Shown piece by piece: positions 1 to 8,716 of a stretch of DNA of 64,000 nt. The stretch lies in contig NZ_BPQQ01000002.1 in the NCBI RefSeq assembly GCF_022179325.1, positions 62,001-126,000 of the forward strand, read 5' to 3'. The notes beneath the pieces are model-generated. The model was not told the DNA's origin, did not search any database, and was given only the letters and a program-made list of their open reading frames with translations. The DNA is from Methylobacterium isbiliense. GTDB taxonomy: Bacteria; Pseudomonadota; Alphaproteobacteria; Rhizobiales; Beijerinckiaceae. The first letter of the stretch is position 1, and each line of letters opens with the position of its first letter. A program made the position numbers and the translations under genes.

Positions 1-2
1 CG

Positions 3-548
3 CGCCGCTTCCGGTTCGGCGCCGGCGAGGGGCTGGCGGCGCTCGCGGTCTGGCTGACGCTGGGGGCCGCGGGCGCGACGCTCTACGCATGGCGGGACCA
101 TGCCCACGACCTCGCGCTGCGGATGATCGGCGAGTATGCGGCCGGGGAGCCGGTGACGAACGCGGCCGGCGAGGTGGTGATCGCGCGCCGGGCGGATGGC
201 GGCTTCTCAGTCAAGGCGCGGGTCAACGGGCAGGAGCAGAGCTTCGCGTTCGACACAGGCGCCAGCACGGTGGTGCTCACCGCCGAGAGTGCCGCGGCCC
301 TCGGGCTGCAGCCGGGGCCGCAGGCCTTCGCGGTGCCGGTGCAGACCGCCAACGGCCGCACCCTCGCCGCCCCCGTCCTCCTCGACACGGTGTCGGTGGG
401 GCCGATCCGGGAACGGCGCGTGAGCGCCCTCGTCACCCGGCCGGGCTCGCTCAGCGTGAACCTGCTCGGGATGAGCTTCCTGGAGCGCCTGTCTTCCTAC
501 GAGGTCCGGGGCGGCCGCCTGATCCTGCGCGGGGCCGGATCGGGCTGA
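3..548 (+). CDS. Retropepsin-like aspartic protease, membrane-anchored (5' end outside window)
   Basis: The reading frame is open from the first bases of the window, so the true start lies upstream. The visible 181 residues begin with a basic stretch and a hydrophobic segment (about residues 10-28) that looks like a membrane anchor, then a single pepsin/retropepsin-type domain with the active-site triad Asp-Thr-Gly at visible residues 84-86, followed by Ala-Ser. This matches the TIGR02281 / clan AA family of single-domain bacterial aspartic proteases, which act as dimers. It ends 46 bp before the convergent fabI. An ATG at 123 would remove the anchor and is not the likely start. The substrate is unknown. 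Confidence 0.8.
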   Translation, partial: RRFRFGAGEGLAALAVWLTLGAAGATLYAWRDHAHDLALRMIGEYAAGEPVTNAAGEVVIARRADGGFSVKARVNGQEQSFAFDTGASTVVLTAESAAALGLQPGPQAFAVPVQTANGRTLAAPVLLDTVSVGPIRERRVSALVTRPGSLSVNLLGMSFLERLSSYEVRGGRLILRGAGSG

Positions 549-594
549 GCGCCGGGGCCGGGACCGGTTCCGGAAGGGTTGTTCGGACCCGGCG

Positions 595-1422
595 TCAGTC
601 CCCGATCACCCCGGCCTCGTCCTGGACCTTCAGCACGGACGGACGGGGCATGGCGATGGTGTTGAAGCCGCAATCCACGAAGTGGATCTCGCCCGTGACG
701 CCGCTCGACAGGTCGGAGAGCAGGTAGAGCGCCGCGCCGCCGACCTCCTCGATGGTGGCGTTGCGGCGCAGGGGGGCGTGGGCGCGCTGGTGGTTGTACA
801 TCAGGCGCGCATCCGCGATGCCGGCCCCCGCCAGCGTGCGCACGGGACCCGGCGAGATGGCGTTGACCCGGATACCGTCGGGACCGAGGTCGGAGGCGAG
901 ATAGCGCACGGAGGCCTCCAGCGCCGCCTTGGCCAGCCCCATCACGTTGTAGTTCGGCATCACCCGCGTGGCGCCCCCGAAGGTGAGCGTCAGCAGCGAA
1001 CCGCCCGGCCGCATCCGCTTGGCGGCGCGCTGGGCCAGTTCGGTGAAGGAGAAGCAGGAGATCACCAGGGTGCGCGCAAAGTTCTCGCGCGTGGTGGCGT
1101 CGACGTAGCGGCCCTTGAGCTGCGCCTTGTCGGAATAGCCGATGGCGTGGACCGCGAAGTCGAGCCCCTCCGGCCAGTGCGCGTCGAGGCTCGCGAACAC
1201 CGCATCGACGCTCGCCAGATCCTCCACGTCGCAGGGCAGCACGATCCGCGAGCCGAGGGTGGCCGCGAGCGGGGCGACCCGGCGGCCCAGCGCCTCCCCC
1301 TGGTGGGTGAAGGCGAGATCCGCGCCCTGCGCCGCCAGCGTCTTCGCGATGCCCCAGGCGATGGAGTGGTCGTTCGCGACCCCCATGATGAGGCCGCGCT
1401 TGCCTGCCATCAAACCCGTCAC
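595..1422 (-). CDS. fabI: Enoyl-[acyl-carrier-protein] reductase (NADH)
   Basis: Catalyses the last reduction of each fatty acid elongation cycle, trans-2-enoyl-ACP to acyl-ACP. The 275-residue protein has the FabI-type nucleotide-binding start (GVANDHSIAWGIA, residues 14-26) and the Tyr158-x6-Lys165 catalytic pair typical of FabI rather than the Tyr-x3-Lys of ordinary SDRs. It is the third gene of the leftward run fabA-fabB-fabI, 82 bp after fabB. A second Met at residue 5 (position 1410) is a possible start because many homologues begin near MAGKRGL. Length is normal for the family. Confidence 0.95.
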   Translation of the reverse strand: MTGLMAGKRGLIMGVANDHSIAWGIAKTLAAQGADLAFTHQGEALGRRVAPLAATLGSRIVLPCDVEDLASVDAVFASLDAHWPEGLDFAVHAIGYSDKAQLKGRYVDATTRENFARTLVISCFSFTELAQRAAKRMRPGGSLLTLTFGGATRVMPNYNVMGLAKAALEASVRYLASDLGPDGIRVNAISPGPVRTLAGAGIADARLMYNHQRAHAPLRRNATIEEVGGAALYLLSDLSSGVTGEIHFVDCGFNTIAMPRPSVLKVQDEAGVIGD

Positions 1423-1504
1423 GCCGTTGTCTCCGGTTGGCCCGCGGTCCGAGCGCCCGGGCGCGGCGCCCGTGTCAGGCGAGTGGGGCGCGAGTGAGGC
1501 GCCG

Positions 1505-2731
1505 TCAGGCGTCCGGGTGCTTGAGCACCAGCGTCGCGTTGGTGCCGCCGAACCCGAAGGAATTGGAGAGCACGTGGCCGAGCCGCGCGTCGTCCACCCG
1601 CCGGCGCAGGATCGGCATGTCGGCGAAGGCCGGATCGAGCTCCGCGATGTTGGCGCTCTCGCAGATGAAGCCGTTGTTCATCATCAGGAGCGAGTAGATC
1701 GCCTCCTGCACGCCGGTGGCGCCGAGCGAATGCCCGGTGAGCGACTTGGTGGCGGCGATGGGCGGGCAGGATTCGCCGGTGCCGAACACCTCGCGGATCG
1801 CCTCGATCTCCTTCTCGTCGCCGACCGGCGTCGAGGTGGCGTGCGGGTTGATGTAGTCGATCTTGACGCCCTTCAGGCCCGCCATGGCCTGGCGCATGCA
1901 GCGCACCGCCCCCTCGCCGGAGGGCGCCACCATGTCGTGCCCGTCCGAGGTGGCGCCGTAGCCCGCGACCTCGCCGTAGATCCGGGCGCCGCGCGCCCGC
2001 GCGTGCTCCATCTCCTCCAGCACCAGCACGCCGGCGCCGCCCGCGATGACGAAGCCGTCGCGGCCCGCATCGTAGGCGCGCGAGGCCGTGGCCGGGGTCT
2101 CGTTGTACTTCGCCGACATGGCGCCCATCGCGTCGAACAGCACCGACAGGGTCCAGTCGAGTTCCTCGCAGCCGCCCGCGAAGATGATGTCCTGGCGCCC
2201 GGCCTGGATGATCTCGGCGGCGTTGCCGATGCAGTGGTTCGACGTCGCGCAGGCGGACGAGATCGAGTAGTTCACGCCCTTGATCTTGAACCACGTGGCG
2301 AGCGTGGCGGAGGCCGTGGAGGACATGGCCTTGGGCACCGCGAAGGGCCCGACGCGCTTGGGGCCCTTGGCGCGGGCGATGTCGGCCGCCTCGACGATGG
2401 CGTGGGTCGAGGGCCCGCCCGACCCCATGATGATGCCGGTGCGGTCGTGCGAGACCTCGTGCTCCTCGAGCCCGGCATCCCGAATCGCCTGCTCCATCGC
2501 CACGTGGTTCCAGGCGGTGCCGCCGCCGTGGAAGCGCATGGCGCGGCGGTCCACCACGCTCTCGGCGTCGAGGGAGGGCGCGCCCTGCACCTGGCAGCGG
2601 AATCCGTGCGTCGCGAAGCTCTCCGCGCGGGTGATGCCGGAGCGGGCCTCGCGCAGGGACGCGAGAACCTCCTGGGTGGTGTTGCCGATGGACGAGACGA
2701 TGCCCATCCCGGTGATCGCGACGCGCCTCAT
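1505..2731 (-). CDS. fabB: 3-oxoacyl-[acyl-carrier-protein] synthase I
   Basis: Condensing enzyme that elongates acyl-ACP with malonyl-ACP and is needed for the unsaturated branch of fatty acid synthesis. The 408-residue thiolase-fold protein carries the Cys-His-His triad: Cys161 (SSACATSN), His297 ([11 protein letters not shown]) and His334 ([12 protein letters not shown]). These positions nearly coincide with those of E. coli FabB. It lies between fabA (131 bp upstream) and fabI, all leftward, which is the usual alphaproteobacterial unsaturated fatty acid operon and favours FabB over FabF. Confidence 0.95.
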   Translation of the reverse strand: MRRVAITGMGIVSSIGNTTQEVLASLREARSGITRAESFATHGFRCQVQGAPSLDAESVVDRRAMRFHGGGTAWNHVAMEQAIRDAGLEEHEVSHDRTGIIMGSGGPSTHAIVEAADIARAKGPKRVGPFAVPKAMSSTASATLATWFKIKGVNYSISSACATSNHCIGNAAEIIQAGRQDIIFAGGCEELDWTLSVLFDAMGAMSAKYNETPATASRAYDAGRDGFVIAGGAGVLVLEEMEHARARGARIYGEVAGYGATSDGHDMVAPSGEGAVRCMRQAMAGLKGVKIDYINPHATSTPVGDEKEIEAIREVFGTGESCPPIAATKSLTGHSLGATGVQEAIYSLLMMNNGFICESANIAELDPAFADMPILRRRVDDARLGHVLSNSFGFGGTNATLVLKHPDA

Positions 2732-2862
2732 GACGATCGCAGCCCTCCTTCGCGGCGTGTGTCGCGCCGTTCCGCTGTCACCTAGGACCGTGCCGGCCCG
2801 ATCTCAACCGCCAATGCGGGCACCCGCTGCGAAACGGGGGTGCCGGCCCTCCGGGGCCGCGC

Positions 2863-3414
2863 TCAGCCGCCCGCCGGAGCCGCCGCCTGAAACAGGCCGA
2901 CCCGCAGGTCCTGGGCCTCGTAGATGCGCCGGCCGTCCGCTTCGAGCCAGCCATCCGCGATGCCGAGGACGAGGCGCCCCTGGCGCACGCGCTTGAGGTC
3001 GACGCCGTACACGACCTTCTTGACGCTCGGCAGCACTTGGTCGGCGAACTTCACCTCGCCGACGCCGAGCGCCCGGCCGCGGCCCGACGAGCCGAGCCAG
3101 CCGAGGAAGAAGCCGACCAGCTGCCAGAGCGCGTCGAGGCCGAGGCAGCCCGGCATCACCGGGTCGCCCTGGAAGTGGCAGGGGAAGAACCAGAGGTCGG
3201 GCCGCACGTCGAGCTCCGCCCGCACGTGGCCCTTGCCGTGGGCGCCGCCATCCCGGCCGATCGAGACGATGCGGTCGAACATCAGCATGGGCGGCAGCGG
3301 CAGCTGCGCGTTGCCGGCCCCGAACATCTCGCCGCGCCCGCAGGCCAGCAGGTCCTCGTACGAGAAGTGCGAAGGCCGGGTCGGGGTGTCGGCGGCGGGC
3401 GTGTCGGCGGACAT
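2863..3414 (-). CDS. fabA: 3-hydroxydecanoyl-[acyl-carrier-protein] dehydratase/isomerase
   Basis: Dehydrates 3-hydroxydecanoyl-ACP and isomerises trans-2 to cis-3-decenoyl-ACP, the branch point to unsaturated fatty acids. The 183-residue hotdog-fold protein shows the catalytic His80 in the [11 protein letters not shown] motif and Asp94 in the central helix, matching the His/Asp pair of E. coli FabA. I chose the ATG at 3414 because the frame upstream of it (to 3510) encodes a Pro/Arg-rich stretch unlike any FabA N-terminus. It is the first gene of fabA-fabB-fabI, and is divergent from irr with 263 bp between them. Confidence 0.93.
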   Translation of the reverse strand: MSADTPAADTPTRPSHFSYEDLLACGRGEMFGAGNAQLPLPPMLMFDRIVSIGRDGGAHGKGHVRAELDVRPDLWFFPCHFQGDPVMPGCLGLDALWQLVGFFLGWLGSSGRGRALGVGEVKFADQVLPSVKKVVYGVDLKRVRQGRLVLGIADGWLEADGRRIYEAQDLRVGLFQAAAPAGG

Positions 3415-3606
3415 GGGGCGGGCGCGATCCTCAGGTTTCGGCGTAGGCGTCGTGCGCCCGGGCCGACGGGGTTTGGCGGGCCGGGGCCCGCAGAGCGGCG
3501 CCTGTAGCATAGGGCGCCGGACGGTTCAAAGTCGGGGAAGCCGCCCCGGGTTCCCCAGACACGAACTATAACACTTCTGATGTAAGGGGTTGCGGCCCGG
3601 TTCGGG

Positions 3607-3635
3607 TTGCGGCGCGACGGCCCAGTCCCTATAAC
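3607..3635 (+). promoter_or_regulatory. Putative sigma70-type promoter of irr
   Basis: TTGCGG (3607-3612) and TATAAC (3630-3635) are separated by 17 bp and lie 42 bp before the irr ATG. The whole 3415-3677 divergent region has lower GC than its surroundings around 3560-3590 and probably also carries the fabA promoter, for which I could not find a convincing -35/-10 pair. Inferred from sequence pattern only. Confidence 0.5.
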
Positions 3636-3677
3636 CGGGAGCGATCATTCGCGATCCTCACGCTGATAGTCTGGCTG

Positions 3678-4172
3678 ATGAACGACCTGTCGCCCCTGCA
3701 TGCCGTGCTCAGCGCGCGCGCCCCGGCCCTCCAGGCCGAGGGAGCCGCCGGGCAGCGTCGCGGCTGCCCCCTGTCGGAACTGCGCGACCGGCTGCGCCGG
3801 GCGGGCCTGCGCCCGACGCGGCAGCGCCTGTCGCTCGGCTGGCTCCTGTTCGGGAAGGGCGACCGCCACCTGACGGCCGAGATGCTGTACGACGAGGCGA
3901 TGCGCGCCAAGGTGCCGGTGTCGCTCGCCACCGTCTACAACACCCTGCACCAGTTCACCGAGGCCGGCCTGCTGCGCCAGCTCGCGCTCGACGGCTCCAA
4001 GGCCTATTTCGACACCAACCCGAGCGAGCACCACCACTTCTTCCTCGAGGACGAGGGACAGGTGCTCGACATGCCCGATTGCGGGATCACGGTCGATTCG
4101 CTGCCGAACCCGCCCGCCGGGATGGAGATCGCCGGCGTGGAGGTGATCGTGCGGCTGCGCCGCCGGCCCTGA
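3678..4172 (+). CDS. irr: Fur-family iron response regulator Irr
   Basis: Haem-responsive transcription factor of the Fur superfamily that, in rhizobia and relatives, represses iron-consuming and activates iron-uptake genes when haem is low. The 164-residue protein has a winged helix (around residues 33-105, with RPTRQRL and ATVYNTL) and a His triplet at 118-120 (HHHFF) typical of Irr. A Cys-Pro dipeptide at 30-31 (RRGCPLSE) matches the N-terminal haem regulatory motif of Bradyrhizobium Irr, which is absent in some other Irr proteins. It is divergent from fabA, a pairing common in Hyphomicrobiales, and is followed by a strong terminator. Confidence 0.93.
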   Translation: MNDLSPLHAVLSARAPALQAEGAAGQRRGCPLSELRDRLRRAGLRPTRQRLSLGWLLFGKGDRHLTAEMLYDEAMRAKVPVSLATVYNTLHQFTEAGLLRQLALDGSKAYFDTNPSEHHHFFLEDEGQVLDMPDCGITVDSLPNPPAGMEIAGVEVIVRLRRRP

Positions 4173-4196
4173 TCCCGGCCGCATCCGGTTCATGAG

Positions 4197-4224
4197 GCCG
4201 CCGTCGCGAGACGGCGGCTTTTTT
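4197..4224 (+). terminator. Rho-independent terminator of irr
   Basis: A perfect 9-bp stem (GCCGCCGTC at 4197-4205 with GACGGCGGC at 4210-4218) closes on a GCGA tetraloop of the GNRA type and is followed directly by six T (4219-4224). It starts 24 bp after the irr stop and sits before the convergent end of the heparinase gene. Confidence 0.92.
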
Positions 4225-4259
4225 CATGGGCGGCCCCCAGGGAACGCCGCGCCGCAGCC

Positions 4260-6884
4260 TCACGCCTCGGTCAGGAGCCGCGTCACCGTCTCACCGGCCA
4301 CCAGGGCGGCCAGCGCCCGCTCGCGCCCCTCGTCCACGGCGACGAGCGCCCCGCCGCAGACCGTGCCGTGCCCGCTCATGGCGTAGCGCAGGGTGCTGGC
4401 GGGCTGGAGCGCGCCCGGCCGCCAGGAGACGAAGCCCTGCAGGGCGCCGGGCCGGTCGTTGCGGCCGCTGACGAGGTCGAGACCGCTGGCCTGCCCCCGC
4501 AGCACCCGCGGCACGATGCGCAGGCGCTGGCGCTCGCGGCTCGCCAGGACGAGGCGCGGGCCGGCGAGCGCCGCCAGCACGTCGGGGGCGAGATGCAGCA
4601 GACCCTCGGCGACGAGCGGCCGGTCGGCCGTCTCGAAGCGGTCGAAGACCGCCAGCGCCGTGAGATCGTCGAGCACCACGAAGACGCGCCGGTGCCGGTA
4701 TTCCGGCCCGTGCACGGTGGTGCCGAGCGCGTAGGCGCTGCCGCCGTCGAGCCGCTCGCCGGCCACGAGCCAGCCCGTGCCCGCCCCGGGCTCGCGCCCG
4801 TCCGGCCACGCCACGTTGTGGGCGCGCGGCGAGATCAGGTACTGGCGCGTCGTCCCGGCTTCGACCTGCCCCGACCCGCCCCCCTCCGCGATCCAGCGCA
4901 CGCCCTCGGCGGCGAAGACGAAGGAGGTGCAGTCGGCATGGCCGTGGGGGTGGCGCTGCTCGGAGAAGCCGCAGGCGAAGTGGCCGAAGCCCCGGGCGGG
5001 CGAATCCGAGCGCAGCGCGATCACGCCCGAGACCGTCGTCGCGGGCGCCGGGCGCTCGGCCACGCGCGCGCGCTCGGCGACGAGGGCGCGCTCGCCCAGC
5101 GCGAGAAGCCGCCCGATCCAGCCCGCGTGGTCGACCCCGTGCGGCGTATCCCCGAAGGGCGGCAGCCGTCCGCCGGGATCGAGGAGGCCCGTGACCGCCG
5201 GGATCGCCGGCTCCACCCGCCCGGCGATGAACGCCGCCAGGGGCTCGCCGGGCAGCGCCGCCGCGAGCAGCCGCCCGAGGCTCAGCAGTTCCAGGCGCTG
5301 GTGCAGGGAGGGGTCCGCAAAGGCGCCGTCCGCATCGAGGAGCGACGTGAAGCCGTCGCGCAGCGCGTGGCGGGCGAGCGAGGACCAGAAGCCCGAGAGC
5401 GGCGCCTGCGGCAGCGACCGGGCGACCGCGAGCAGCGCGGTCGCCGCATGCACGAGGTGGAGCGAGCGTGCCAGCGTGTTCTGGCCGATGATCTCGGCCA
5501 GGGCGAAGCCGTGGCGCAGCGCCTCGCCCGCCAGCGTGCGCAAGGGCTCGGCCCGCAGCGCCTCGGCGTTGAGGCGCCCGAGCAGGCCCGCCAGCACCTC
5601 GGCCCGCGCCGAGAGGGCGACCGGGTGCAGCCCGAGCCCGTCGGCGGGCCGGCCCCAGGGATTCGCCTTCGACCATGCGCGGGCCAGCGCCACCGCGCGC
5701 TGGCCGTCCGCCTCGGCGAGCGGCAGGAGCCAGGACAGCGACTGGTACTCGATCCGCCACGCCACCGAGCGGAACGGATCCTCGCTCCAGGTCGGCGTCA
5801 GCGGCAGCGGCCAGGCGGGGGCGGCGGCCAGGCGAAGCTCCGGCGCGCCGCCCACGGGGCGCGGCCCCTGCTGCAGCGCCCGCAGGCGGTCGAGCACGAG
5901 GGGCACGCCGGAGGCGGGCACCGGGTTCCCGGTGCTGCCGAACTCCCGGCTCAGCCGGTCGAGGAAGGCCCCCGCGTCGAGCAGGTCGTCGCCGCACAGG
6001 GTCTCCAGCCGCAACGCGTCGTCGAGGGCGATCTCGGGGGCGCCGAGCAGCTCCGGCGCCCCGTCCGCCTCCCAGGCGGCGAAACCGAGCGCGACGCTCG
6101 CCGCGCCCGGCGGGGGCGGGAGTTCCAGGGTGAAGCGGCGGGCGTGGCGCTTGGCCGTGAGGTTGACCACCGCGCCGAAATCCGGGGTCGAGACGAGGTC
6201 CGGATAGGGCGGCGGGATCTCGGCCCCCTCCCCGTCCCGGTAGACGACGCGCACCATCGCCCCGTCGCGCTCCGGCCGCGCGCCGTGGACCTGCCCCCGC
6301 AGGATCAGGGGACGTCCCGGCGCGGTCGCGAGGTCGAGCCAGTCCGGCTGAGGCGTGAGGCGGCGGCGCCGGCGCGGCAGGCCCCGGGCCGCCTCCGCCG
6401 GATCACCGGGCCGCAGCTCCGGCCGGCCGACCTCGACCGGCGCGGTGTTGCGCCACGAGCGCACGCTCACCGCCACCGCCCGGGCGGGATCGGGCATCAG
6501 GAAGCCGACCCGGACGAGGCCCGCGCCGGCGCCCTCGGCGCCGGCCGGCTGGTAGGCGGGGCCGGCGACCCAGGCGCTCTGGGGATCGAGCAGGGTGCGG
6601 GTGAGCCCGGGCACATGGTCGAAGTCGAGGCTCGCCCGGTCGGCGGCCAGGAAATCGAACCCGACCAGCAGGAAATCGGGCGCGGCGAGCGCCGCCTCGC
6701 CTGGGTCCCAGGCGAGCTGGAAGCCGAACTCGCACCACGTCTCGGGCGCCACGTCCTCGAAGGTGAGGACGACGCGCGACCAGCGGTTCTTGGCCGGCAC
6801 CCGATGGTGCGCCTCGCGCGCGCCGACCGTGGCGCCACCCGCGTAATGCGCCGAGACGGGGTGGAGACGTATCACGCCGGACAT
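4260..6884 (-). CDS. Heparinase II/III family protein (large)
   Basis: An 874-residue protein. The C-terminal part has the heparinase II/III beta-sandwich signature, with a His-rich segment (HPHGHADCTSF) and a following GG/GQV loop. The middle is an alpha-helical, toroid-like region and the N-terminal about 330 residues form a beta-rich extension that I do not recognise. Heparinase II/III enzymes are polysaccharide lyases acting on uronic-acid polymers. Beside an exopolysaccharide locus, a role in trimming, releasing or editing the polymer is likely but inferred. No clear signal peptide is visible. It is the last gene of a leftward set after the ThDP enzyme (82 bp gap). Confidence 0.75.
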   Translation of the reverse strand: MSGVIRLHPVSAHYAGGATVGAREAHHRVPAKNRWSRVVLTFEDVAPETWCEFGFQLAWDPGEAALAAPDFLLVGFDFLAADRASLDFDHVPGLTRTLLDPQSAWVAGPAYQPAGAEGAGAGLVRVGFLMPDPARAVAVSVRSWRNTAPVEVGRPELRPGDPAEAARGLPRRRRRLTPQPDWLDLATAPGRPLILRGQVHGARPERDGAMVRVVYRDGEGAEIPPPYPDLVSTPDFGAVVNLTAKRHARRFTLELPPPPGAASVALGFAAWEADGAPELLGAPEIALDDALRLETLCGDDLLDAGAFLDRLSREFGSTGNPVPASGVPLVLDRLRALQQGPRPVGGAPELRLAAAPAWPLPLTPTWSEDPFRSVAWRIEYQSLSWLLPLAEADGQRAVALARAWSKANPWGRPADGLGLHPVALSARAEVLAGLLGRLNAEALRAEPLRTLAGEALRHGFALAEIIGQNTLARSLHLVHAATALLAVARSLPQAPLSGFWSSLARHALRDGFTSLLDADGAFADPSLHQRLELLSLGRLLAAALPGEPLAAFIAGRVEPAIPAVTGLLDPGGRLPPFGDTPHGVDHAGWIGRLLALGERALVAERARVAERPAPATTVSGVIALRSDSPARGFGHFACGFSEQRHPHGHADCTSFVFAAEGVRWIAEGGGSGQVEAGTTRQYLISPRAHNVAWPDGREPGAGTGWLVAGERLDGGSAYALGTTVHGPEYRHRRVFVVLDDLTALAVFDRFETADRPLVAEGLLHLAPDVLAALAGPRLVLASRERQRLRIVPRVLRGQASGLDLVSGRNDRPGALQGFVSWRPGALQPASTLRYAMSGHGTVCGGALVAVDEGRERALAALVAGETVTRLLTEA

Positions 6885-6966
6885 GGATCGGAAGGAGGGC
6901 CGCAGGACGTGCCCGCACCTGCCGGTTGCGACGGGGCGGTGTCAAGCCGCGCCGGGCCGGTCCGCC

Positions 6967-8646
6967 TCAGCGCCCCGCCCGCGCCCGGTCGCGGATCTGC
7001 GTCAGGGTCTGGCCCGGCGTGATCGCGTCGGTGGCGATCTTGAGGTGGATGATCGCCGGACCGCCGCAGGCGCGCGCCGCCGCGAAGGCCGCCGGGAAAT
7101 CCTCGGTCCGCTCCACCGTCCAGCCGGCGCCCCCGAAGGCGCGCGCATAGGCGGCGAAGTCGGGATTGACGAGGTCGGTGGCCACCGGACGGTCCGGAAA
7201 CTCGCGCTCCTGGTGCATCCGGATCGTGCCGTAGCTCGCGTTGTCGGCGACGATCACCACGATCGGCAGCCGGTACTGCACGGCCGTCGCGAATTCCTGT
7301 CCGTTCATCAGGAAATCGCCGTCGCCGTTGAGCGAGATCACCGTGCGCTCCGGCCAGAGCCGCTTCATCGCCACCGCCGCCGGCACGCCGTAGCCCATCG
7401 AGGCTGAGGTCGGTGCGATGTGACCGGCATGGTCGCGGAAGCGGAAGAAGCGGTGGATCCAGGCCGCGTAGTTGCCCGCCCCGTTGCACAGGATCGCGTC
7501 GCGCGGGAGCGTCTCGCGCAGGTGCACGATCACCTCGCCGAGATTGACGCCGCCGGGCTGGGGCGTCGCGGTCTCGCCCCAGGCCAGGAAGTCCTGGTGC
7601 GCCGCCCGGGTCTCGGCCCGCCACGGGATGCGGGCGGGCGGATCGAGGCGCGCGAGCGCCGCGGCGGTGCGGGTCGGGGCGGCGTTGATGGCGAGGAACG
7701 GGCGGTAGACCCGGCCGATCTCCTCGGGGCCCGGATGGATGTGCACGAGGCGGGTCTGCGGCCCCGGCACGTCGAGCAGGCTGTAGCCCTGCGAGGGGAT
7801 CTCGCCGAGGCGTCCGCCCAGCAGCACCACGAGGTCCGACGCCTTCACCCGGGCCACGAGCTTCGGGTTGGGGGCGAGGCCGAGGTCGCCCGCGTAGTTG
7901 GGGTGGAGCGCGTCGAACAGCGGCGCGCGCCGGTAGCTCGTCGCCACCGGCAGGTCGAAGGCCTCGGCGAAGCGCGCGATGTCGTGGCGGGCATTCTCCG
8001 TCCAGCAACTGCCGCCCAGGATCACCATCGGGCGATCGGCGCCCGCGACCAGGTCGGCGAGGCGCGCGATGTCGTCGGCGCCCGGCGCGGCCTCGACGGG
8101 CTGGAAGGCGGGCGCCAGGGGCGCCTGCGTCGCCTCGACCAGCATGTCCTTCGGCAGCGCGATCACCACCGGGCCGGGCCGCCCGGCGGTCGCGGTCGAG
8201 AAGGCGCGCGAGACGAATTCCGGCACCCGGTCGGGATCGTCGATCTCGGTGGCCCATTTCGCCATCGGGCCGAACACGGCGCGGTAGTCGAGCTCCTGGA
8301 AGGCCTCGCGCTCGCGGTAGCGGCGCTCGATCTGCCCGACGAACAGGATCAGCGGGGTCGAATCCTGCTGCGCCACGTGCAGCCCCGCCGAGGCGTTGGT
8401 GGCCCCCGGCCCGCGCGTGACGAAGCAGATGCCGGGCAGGCCCGTCGCCTTGCCGTGCGCCTCCGCCATCATGGCGGCGGCCCCCTCCTGGCGGCAGGTG
8501 GTGACCGCGATGCCGGAATCGCGCAGGGCGTCGAGCACAGGCAGGAAGCTTTCCCCGGGCACCGTGAACACGTGGCGCACGCCGTTCGCCACCAGCTGGT
8601 CGACCAGCACCCGGGCGGCCGTGCGCCCCGTCCCGCTCGGTGTCAT
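6967..8646 (-). CDS. Thiamine-diphosphate-dependent enzyme, acetolactate-synthase-like
   Basis: A 559-residue member of the pyruvate decarboxylase/acetolactate synthase superfamily. It has the N-terminal PYR domain with the conserved Glu54 (CRQEGAAAM), a central domain around residues 190-330, and the C-terminal PP domain with the ThDP/Mg motif GDGDFLMN (441-448) and a matching Asn469. There is no regulatory-subunit gene next to it, so it is unlikely to be the housekeeping IlvB. Substrate unknown: acetolactate synthase, a 2-oxoacid decarboxylase or a carboligase are all possible. It sits between a GNAT-type acyltransferase gene (70 bp upstream) and a heparinase gene, all leftward. Confidence 0.8.
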   Translation of the reverse strand: MTPSGTGRTAARVLVDQLVANGVRHVFTVPGESFLPVLDALRDSGIAVTTCRQEGAAAMMAEAHGKATGLPGICFVTRGPGATNASAGLHVAQQDSTPLILFVGQIERRYREREAFQELDYRAVFGPMAKWATEIDDPDRVPEFVSRAFSTATAGRPGPVVIALPKDMLVEATQAPLAPAFQPVEAAPGADDIARLADLVAGADRPMVILGGSCWTENARHDIARFAEAFDLPVATSYRRAPLFDALHPNYAGDLGLAPNPKLVARVKASDLVVLLGGRLGEIPSQGYSLLDVPGPQTRLVHIHPGPEEIGRVYRPFLAINAAPTRTAAALARLDPPARIPWRAETRAAHQDFLAWGETATPQPGGVNLGEVIVHLRETLPRDAILCNGAGNYAAWIHRFFRFRDHAGHIAPTSASMGYGVPAAVAMKRLWPERTVISLNGDGDFLMNGQEFATAVQYRLPIVVIVADNASYGTIRMHQEREFPDRPVATDLVNPDFAAYARAFGGAGWTVERTEDFPAAFAAARACGGPAIIHLKIATDAITPGQTLTQIRDRARAGR

Positions 8647-8716
8647 GGATGTCCGCGCTCCCAGGAATGGACGGCCGCACGTGCCGGGCAGCCTTTCGGC
8701 AGAATCGATGGTGCGG

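Noticed and set aside
3566-3590. A fabA promoter in the divergent region
   Set aside because: A TATAGT-like -10 reads leftward at about 3565-3570, but no acceptable -35 lies at the right spacing.
4368-7022. An 884-codon open frame on the plus strand, antisense to the heparinase gene
   Set aside because: Its product is Arg/Gly/Glu-rich and has no domain; it is the complement of a GC-rich gene whose minus-strand product has clear family motifs.
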